Below, one piece after another: positions 59,901-64,000 of a DNA stretch of 64,000 nucleotides. The DNA lies in assembly GCF_015277815.1 (NCBI RefSeq), contig NZ_CP063813.1, forward strand, positions 2,976,001-3,040,000. The letters are read 5' to 3'. The notes under the pieces were generated by a model that made no database searches, was not told the DNA's origin, and saw nothing but the letters and a program-made list of their open reading frames with translations. Position 1 is the first letter of the stretch. Every line of letters starts with the position of its first letter. The stretch comes from Microbacterium atlanticum. Lineage in GTDB: Bacteria > Actinomycetota > Actinomycetes > Actinomycetales > Microbacteriaceae. Both the position numbers and the translations under genes were made by a program.

Positions 59901-59951
59901 CCGCTCGCGGAACGGCCCGAACCCGGTGAGCTCGAGGCGGTGCAGCCTCAC
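56931..59951 (-). CDS. sbcC: SbcC, exonuclease ATPase subunit
   Basis: A 1006-residue Rad50-type ATPase: Walker A GRTGAGKSS (about 33), two long Ala/Glu/Arg-rich coiled coils, the zinc hook CAVC (about 525), signature LSGGETFLAS and Walker B TLFVDEGFGSLD (about 940). It forms the hairpin-cleaving SbcCD nuclease. GTG start overlaps the sbcD stop (GTGA). The very Ala-rich coiled coil produces long antisense open frames that are not genes. Confidence 0.95.
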   Translation of the reverse strand: MRLHRLELTGFGPFRERQTVDFDAFEREGIFLITGRTGAGKSSILDGVCFALYGSVPRYDSGDKRLRSDHCSPDDPTEVRLEFTVGDRRWRVTRAPEYQRPARRGGGLTAEPTRAELEELVDGAWAGRAARPRDVGLLLDEVLGLSAQQFQQVILLAQNRFSRFLLAAGSERQSLLRALFGSRRYEDYARELADRSKAAQGELEALGERARTLLGQAERLVAAAAADGDDPAGSRGDDAPPPDLATRRAAVELGQQRAAYRLDTLTRERVAADEARAAADAAHAELVALSRAQAELARARERLTALETARSLVASDRERLERARSAEALRAPLEAASRADRAAAEARTAAAEAAAAWELAAEAGGEDASADLSVVVERLTGELAVWTAAIEQESALADAEARLTEAEAECSRLAADIAALDAQRAQVPAELTRLEGELAPLRESAAGRDAARVRHDDLAARLSAAEEAEQLADARRDAEVDHRDAAAAVAAVGSRLAALLQRRLDGYAGELASALVDGEPCAVCGATSHPAPAGPADEPVTDEVVGAAEAARDAALARERTAAEAARAARERHGDAAARAGGEGADALREALREAADQLAAADAAAERRDELATQHAQLAALDADAEASRAALADLLTTARTRSAGLAATVEGIRAAVDAARGHHPSVADRVAQARRVRDAARRAHDARADDARAAAAAAESRADADARVRASAFADADDVIRALLEPREAEALAEGIATHDAQLAATRARLLDLELELAGAPDQPVDTAAAKAALDAADAARTAALRAERDAQTLVEALRDLALQIDEAYAGVAARIADAEAITRLADTVAGRAPNTMKMDLETFVLAAELEEIVAAANIRLADMSSGRYRLQHTDARAARGAASGLGLDVMDAFTGQARPAQSLSGGETFLASLALALGLAEVVTARAGGIRLDTLFVDEGFGSLDEETLELAMSTLDELRQGGRTVGIISHVAAMKEQLPAQLAVEVTREGPSVIAQAVVAPA

Positions 59952-61096
59952 GTGCCCGCCTCCACCCGCGTGCGCTCGTCGAGGAGCTCCCTGACGAGCT
60001 CCGCTTCGCGCGGCGAGGCGCCCTCGCCGCCGCGCACATGGGCGAGGAAGGCGTCCACGAGCTCGGCGTCGTTGCGCGCCGCGCGCACGCGCTGCGCATA
60101 GGTGCGCCCGTCTCCGGCCGGACCGGCGACAGGTGCGTGCCGCACCTCCGCGCAGAAGGGGAAGCGGGCGAGAAGCCGGCGCATCGGATCGCGCTGCGGA
60201 AGGGGGTCGGTGTACTCGGCGCGGATCCAGTGGTCGGCGTGCTCGGCGAAGCGCTTGTCGGTCAGGAGCTCGTCGAGGGTCGCGTTGACGGTCGCCAGCG
60301 GACGCGGCACCGGGAGGGGCAGCCACCGCACGTCGGCGAGCCCGCCGGCGTCGAGTTCGACCAGCCACGAGCCGCGCGGCTTGGCGCCCTCGTCGAAGCT
60401 GTAGTGCAGCGGCGCGCCGGCGTAGCGCACCGCGCGCGACAGCTGCTGCCGCCCGTGGATGTGGCCGAGCGCCATGTAGTCCACGCCGTCGAAGGCCGAC
60501 AGCGGCACGACGTCGAGACCGCCCTGCTGGATGTCGCGCTCCAGGTGGGGAGTGGGCTGCACCCCGGCGGCGAAGCAGTGGGCGATGGCCACCGACCTGC
60601 CGCCGCGCCGGGCGGAGTCGGCGCGCACGAGGTCCATCGCGCGGGTGACGACGTCGGCCTGCGTGCGCACCCCCGGCCAGACGCTGCGCAGCAGCACCGG
60701 CTCGAGGTAAGGGATGCCGTAGACGTGGAGGGGGCCGTGCTCATCGGCCACCGTGACGGGAACCCCGACAGCGGCCGGATCGGTGATGATGTGGATGCCG
60801 TCGCGCAGGAGCGCCGACTGGAATCCCAGGCGAGCCGCGGAGTCGTGGTTGCCACTGGTCACCACCACGGTCGCGCCGGCGTCCGCGAGGGCGCGCAGGG
60901 TGTCGGTGAGCAGCGTGTACGCGGCCGCGGCGGGGGCGGCGGAGTCGAACACGTCGCCGGCGACGACCACCAGGTCGACGGCGTGCTGGCGCACCTGACC
61001 GGCGAGCGCCTCGAGCACACCGCGGAGCGCGTCGAGCGTGGCGTGGCCGTGGAACGACCGCCCGATGTGCCAGTCCGAGGTGTGCAGGATGCGCAT
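59948..61096 (-). CDS. sbcD: SbcD, exonuclease nuclease subunit
   Basis: A 382-residue Mre11-type phosphoesterase: HTSDWHIGRSF (about 4-14), VAGDVFDSAAP, SGNHDSAARL and GHIHGRQ complete the metal site. ATG chosen because TACCGT ends six bases before it; the GTG two codons upstream lies in that gap. With SbcC it processes hairpins and blocked ends. Confidence 0.95.
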   Translation of the reverse strand: MRILHTSDWHIGRSFHGHATLDALRGVLEALAGQVRQHAVDLVVVAGDVFDSAAPAAAAYTLLTDTLRALADAGATVVVTSGNHDSAARLGFQSALLRDGIHIITDPAAVGVPVTVADEHGPLHVYGIPYLEPVLLRSVWPGVRTQADVVTRAMDLVRADSARRGGRSVAIAHCFAAGVQPTPHLERDIQQGGLDVVPLSAFDGVDYMALGHIHGRQQLSRAVRYAGAPLHYSFDEGAKPRGSWLVELDAGGLADVRWLPLPVPRPLATVNATLDELLTDKRFAEHADHWIRAEYTDPLPQRDPMRRLLARFPFCAEVRHAPVAGPAGDGRTYAQRVRAARNDAELVDAFLAHVRGGEGASPREAELVRELLDERTRVEAGT

Positions 61097-61206
61097 GCCC
61101 ACACGGTACGTTCGCCCGCCGACATCCGCCGCGAGGCAGGCCGGTCACTCGCGGAACGCGCGGTCCCTGCACACTCACCGGACGGCGCCGGGCGTACCCT
61201 CGACGC

Positions 61207-61680
61207 ATGTCCTTGCCCGAGGTCTGCGTCGTGTACCTGCTGCGGCGCGGACCGAGCGGCGTCGAGGTGCTCCTGGGCGATAAGCGCACCGGCCTCGGAC
61301 AGGGCAAGGTCGTGGGGATCGGGGGGAAGCTCGATCACGGCGAGTCGGCGCACGAGGCGGCGGTGCGCGAGGTCGAGGAGGAGATCGGCGTGCGGGTCGA
61401 GGCATCCGCTCTCCATCTCGCGGGCACGATCGACTACCACTTCCCGACCCGGCCGGCCTGGTCCCAGCGGTCCACCGTCTTCGTGTGCCGCCGATGGGAG
61501 GGCGAGCCCGTCGAGACGGCCGAGATCACGCCGCGCTGGTACGCGCTGGAGGCCGTGCCGTACCCGCGGATGTGGGACGACGCCTCGCGCTGGCTGCCGG
61601 GAGTGCTCCGCGGAGGCACCGTGGACGCCCGCTTCACCTTCGGCGCGGACCTCCACACCGTGGTGCTCACCGCGATGTGA
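61207..61680 (+). CDS. Nudix hydrolase, MutT/MTH1-like
   Basis: A 157-residue Nudix protein with an intact box GKLDHGESAHEAAVREVEEE (about 40-59). The surrounding VGIGGKLDHGE resembles MTH1-class 8-oxo-dGTP hydrolases, and the C-terminal MWDDASRWLPGVLRGG also fits. Likely cleans oxidised nucleotides. ATG six bases after TACCCT (61195-61200). It diverges from sbcD, so repair genes cluster. Confidence 0.9.
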   Translation: MSLPEVCVVYLLRRGPSGVEVLLGDKRTGLGQGKVVGIGGKLDHGESAHEAAVREVEEEIGVRVEASALHLAGTIDYHFPTRPAWSQRSTVFVCRRWEGEPVETAEITPRWYALEAVPYPRMWDDASRWLPGVLRGGTVDARFTFGADLHTVVLTAM

Positions 61681-61732
61681 ACACGCGCGCGCGGCACTCC
61701 CGCACCACGTGTCCGTCGCCTTATCGTGGAGC

Positions 61733-62293
61733 ATGGCGCTCACCGCGGACACCGCCCCACGATCCACCGTCGTGGCACTCGTCGGCGCCGACAGCGACGA
61801 GCTGCTGACCGGCCTCGCCGACGTGCCCGCCCTCGTCGCGCTGTCGCTGCGCGAGGCGGACCCGGCCGTCGCGGCGCACCTGGTCGCGTCGGTGTCGCTG
61901 CCCTACGTGGTGCACGACGCGGACCCCCTCGAGCACGTCGCGTCGGCCTGGGTCGAACTGTACGAGGAGCGCTCGACGCTCGGGTCGCTCGAGGTGGAGG
62001 TGGGGGCGCTGCTGGACCAGTTCGCCTCGGGTGAGGCGGTCATGCCCGACTACTACGTGGTGGCGGGCCCGGAGGCGATCGGAGGCACCTGGCGGCACTG
62101 GTGGCTCGGCGCCCTCGCCCATCGCGCGCCGTCGCGCGTGCTGCCGGTGGAGGCGTCGGGGGCGGCGCTGCGCGCGCGGCTGCGCAGCCTTCCGGCGTCG
62201 CGGCCCTGGCCCGAGCCGTCGGCCTGGCTGCCCCAGGTGCAGTTCGACATCCCCGACCGGGTGGGCCTGCGCGATCAGGGCGGCACCGTCTGA
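61733..62293 (+). CDS. Protein of unknown function, 186 residues
   Basis: A soluble, acidic protein: VVALVGADSDELLTGLADVPALVAL, VELYEERSTLGSLEVEVGALLDQF and a C-terminal WLPQVQFDIPDRVG. No cofactor motif recognised. The ATG lies five bases after TATCGT, supporting a real leaderless gene, and codon use is normal. Lies between the Nudix gene and a small protein. Confidence 0.7.
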   Translation: MALTADTAPRSTVVALVGADSDELLTGLADVPALVALSLREADPAVAAHLVASVSLPYVVHDADPLEHVASAWVELYEERSTLGSLEVEVGALLDQFASGEAVMPDYYVVAGPEAIGGTWRHWWLGALAHRAPSRVLPVEASGAALRARLRSLPASRPWPEPSAWLPQVQFDIPDRVGLRDQGGTV

Positions 62294-62408
62294 GCTCATG
62301 CGGGATCGTCGACTGCCGGTCGACGCCGGATTCCTGCCATCTCCCGTCGACCCGGCAATGTCGGACCCCCGGCGTAGGTTTCCCCTGTCGGAACCAACGG
62401 AGGAAACC

Positions 62409-62627
62409 ATGTTCGCTGTCTATGCCGCCGAGCAGCAGTACCGCCACGACACCTGGACGCGCCGGCGCGACCACGCCCTGCTCGCGTCGATCCGCGAGCG
62501 GCAGGGCGCCCAGGCGATGAGCGCCGTCGCAGCGCCCGCTGCCGCTCCCTTGCCGCGCGCGCCGTGGGCGCGCCCGATCGGACGACGCAGCGAGGCCGCC
62601 ACCCCCGCGGCGTGCGCGATCGCCTGA
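62409..62627 (+). CDS. Small protein of unknown function, 72 residues
   Basis: Begins MFAVYAAEQQYRHDTWTRRR, then a helical basic region and an Ala/Pro-rich end. The ribosome site AACGGAGGAAACC is among the best in the window and makes it credible. Convergent with the DUF1622 gene. No family recognised. Confidence 0.6.
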   Translation: MFAVYAAEQQYRHDTWTRRRDHALLASIRERQGAQAMSAVAAPAAAPLPRAPWARPIGRRSEAATPAACAIA

Positions 62628-62646
62628 CCCCGAGCGCCGGCCCGTC

Positions 62647-63087
62647 TCAGAGCGATCCGGGTTCGGCCGCCGTCGCGCCGGCGCTGCGGCTCGCGGCGCG
62701 GTCCCGCGCGACGGCGTCGCCGACGACCTGGCCGCCGCTGCGCAGCAGTGCGCGGCGCCAGGGCAGAGTGCCCTCGATCTCGATCTGGATGGAGATCGAG
62801 AGGATCGTGCGGATGAGTACGATGAGGCCGAGGATCGCCGCTTCCTCGAGCGAGGGCTTCGACGTGATCGTTCGGATGAGGTCCGCGGCGACCAGCACCT
62901 CGAGGCCGAGGAGGATCGCACCGCCGAGCGTCGTCCGCAGCACCGTGAACGCGGCCCGGCCGCCCTCGCGCCGGTTGAGGGAGCGCACGCTGAGCACGAG
63001 CGCGATGACGAAGCCGACGATCATCGCGGCGGCCCCGATCGCCTCGAAGCCGACGGCGACGACGGTGAACACGTCCTCCATGCGCAC
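62647..63087 (-). CDS. DUF1622-type membrane protein
   Basis: A 146-residue protein with three helices: EAIGAAAMIVGFVIALVLSV, TTLGGAILLGLEVLVAADLIRTI and LEEAAILGLIVLIRTILSISIQIEIEG. This is the DUF1622 pattern. GTG start six bases after TAGGCT on the minus strand. Function unknown. Confidence 0.88.
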   Translation of the reverse strand: MRMEDVFTVVAVGFEAIGAAAMIVGFVIALVLSVRSLNRREGGRAAFTVLRTTLGGAILLGLEVLVAADLIRTITSKPSLEEAAILGLIVLIRTILSISIQIEIEGTLPWRRALLRSGGQVVGDAVARDRAASRSAGATAAEPGSL

Positions 63088-63137
63088 GCGCTCAGCCTAG
63101 GGCCGAGCGGTCCGTCGCCGCCGCCGGATCGCGGAAC

Positions 63138-63800
63138 TCAGCGCGAGTCGTCGCGTCCCGGCGAGGCGGGGCTGTCGGCGTCACCGGTCGACACCTGCCT
63201 CGCGAGCTCCTCGACGTCGTGCTCGGGCAGATCGATCCCCGACTGCGTCAGCCGCTGGCGCAGCACTTCCGCGATGCGCTCGAGCGGCTCGGCGCCGACA
63301 TCGGAGCGCGTCTGCGCGACGATGCCTGCCACCTTGTCGACGTCCGAGGCGTTGTTCTGCGACATGGCGGGCAGGCGCTGCTCCTGCTCCGAGCCGAGTG
63401 CGCCCGGCGTGCGCTGCGCCTCGCTCACCGAGAGCGTGTCGCGACCCCCGTCGTGGCCGTGGTGGTCGCCGCCGTCGATGACGCCGATGCCGACCGCCTC
63501 GTGGCTCGGCTCCCCGCTCTGCGCGCCGTCCGACGGCACCGTGGCGGCGGCACCCTCCGCGGGCTCGGCCGGCGCGGCGCTCGCGGCGGCCTGCTCCGCC
63601 GACCCGGAGTCGGCCCCGGCGGAGCGGCTCGCCTCGGCGCTGTCCGGCGATCCCTCCGCGGGCGGCCTGGTCGCCGCAGGGGCGGCGCCTCCCTGCTCGG
63701 GCGCCTCGGTCCACGTGCCGGCGGGCTCCGAGCCGGGGGCCGGCTCACCCAGGGCCGGCGCGGCCTCCGGCTGCTGGTCCTCGTTGCCTGTCGTGCTCAT
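63138..63800 (-). CDS. Acidic, largely disordered protein
   Basis: A 220-residue protein. The first 140 residues are Ala/Gly/Pro/Glu/Ser-rich and low-complexity, with a His/Asp patch DGGDHHGHDGG. The C-terminal 70 residues form a plausible small helical domain, DVDKVAGIVAQTRSDVGAEP then RIAEVLRQRLTQSGIDLPEH. Ribosome site GGAG before ATG overlaps the end of the gene upstream. Unknown function. Confidence 0.65.
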   Translation of the reverse strand: MSTTGNEDQQPEAAPALGEPAPGSEPAGTWTEAPEQGGAAPAATRPPAEGSPDSAEASRSAGADSGSAEQAAASAAPAEPAEGAAATVPSDGAQSGEPSHEAVGIGVIDGGDHHGHDGGRDTLSVSEAQRTPGALGSEQEQRLPAMSQNNASDVDKVAGIVAQTRSDVGAEPLERIAEVLRQRLTQSGIDLPEHDVEELARQVSTGDADSPASPGRDDSR

Positions 63801-63801
63801 C

Positions 63802-64000
63802 TCAGGGCTCCTCTCCGCGCTGTTGATCGGATGCCAGGTCGGGGTCGGCTCCCTGCCGGGCCGCCTCACCCTCGACGGGGTCGTCGGGCTGCAGAGCAGC
63901 GTCCGTCAGCAGGTCGCCCTCGGTGGTGGCGGCGCTGCGCTCCTGCGACGCGGTGTCGTCCACCTGCTCCCAGCCGCCCTGCGGGTCGGCGTCGATGACG
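63802..64000 (-). CDS. C-terminus of an acidic protein (cut by right edge)
   Basis: The visible 65 residues, ending in ASDQQRGEEP, are acidic and Gln/Asp-rich, e.g. VIDADPQGGWEQVDDTAS. The stop lies one base beyond the start of the next gene, so the two likely form one unit. Start and identity are outside the window. Confidence 0.55.
   Translation of the reverse strand, partial: VIDADPQGGWEQVDDTASQERSAATTEGDLLTDAALQPDDPVEGEAARQGADPDLASDQQRGEEP

Noticed and set aside
56784..60101. 1105-codon open frame on the + strand
   Set aside because: Antisense to the Ala/Arg/Glu coiled coils of SbcC; no signature of a real protein.
1..64000. CRISPR arrays, insertion sequences, rRNA or tRNA genes
   Set aside because: I looked for regular direct repeats, transposase motifs and tRNA T-loops and saw none that hold up.

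Overview
The window is a 64 kb piece of an actinobacterial chromosome with very high G+C (roughly 70 % by eye). Gene content points to the family Microbacteriaceae, most likely Microbacterium or a close relative: menaquinone genes instead of ubiquinone genes, System II cytochrome c maturation, the actinobacterial small ribosomal protein bS22 next to an excisionase-type HTH gene, F420/FMN luciferase-like oxidoreductases, and many GTG starts. This assignment is inference from content, not a database match. I found no insertion sequence, prophage, CRISPR array, rRNA or tRNA gene. Genes are packed tightly and no gene-free stretch exceeds 300 bases.

Layout. 1-16.1 kb: scattered menaquinone pathway (menD cut by the left edge, menA, menE, menB, and menC further right), then a secreted lipoprotein with a one-polypeptide ECF vitamin transporter, cobalamin-dependent methionine synthase metH, an LLM oxidoreductase broken by an internal deletion, and a PadR regulator with its membrane partner. 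16.1-21.8 kb: a TetR regulator facing an MMPL exporter (with a degenerate ATPase tail) and a YhgE/Pip protein. 22.1-27.1 kb: a cytochrome c maturation operon (histidine phosphatase, TlpA-like lipoprotein, ccdA, resB, ccsB). 27.1-31.9 kb: DedA protein, small membrane protein, an archaeal-type aspartyl-tRNA synthetase, glutaredoxin-like and rhodanese proteins, bS22, an excisionase-type HTH protein and a TetR regulator. 32-41.7 kb: DrrAB-type ABC exporter, Ktr/Trk potassium uptake, proC, ArsR plus SRPBCC pair, an alpha/beta hydrolase plus LLM oxidoreductase pair. 41.8-51.4 kb: tadA, upp, an ornithine-decarboxylase-like operon with a structured leader, a 1234-residue nuclease-helicase fusion and glutamine-dependent nadE. 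51.4-64 kb: a divergent phosphopantetheinyl-transferase-like protein, a lipase maturation factor homologue, an MFS exporter, a nucleosidase, an SGNH hydrolase, sbcC/sbcD, a Nudix hydrolase, and small or acidic proteins of unknown role up to the right edge.

Functional links. The men genes make the menaquinone that the respiratory chain maturing through ccdA/resB/ccsB would use. The ECF transporter sits beside metH, and its lipoprotein looks transcobalamin-like, which together suggest cobalamin supply for methionine synthesis. The nucleosidase at 55.3 kb fits the same methyl cycle.

Two window-wide signals stand out. First, the heptamer GGATGCC (or its complement GGCATCC) occurs about 90 times by hand count in both orientations, against about 15 expected from base composition, and several copies form perfect inverted pairs in intergenic hairpins. 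This is the behaviour of a DNA-uptake-type or other genome-marking sequence, which I do not know to be described for this group. Second, around twenty genes have a TANNNT-like -10 box placed exactly six bases before their ATG or GTG, meaning that leaderless transcripts dominate here.
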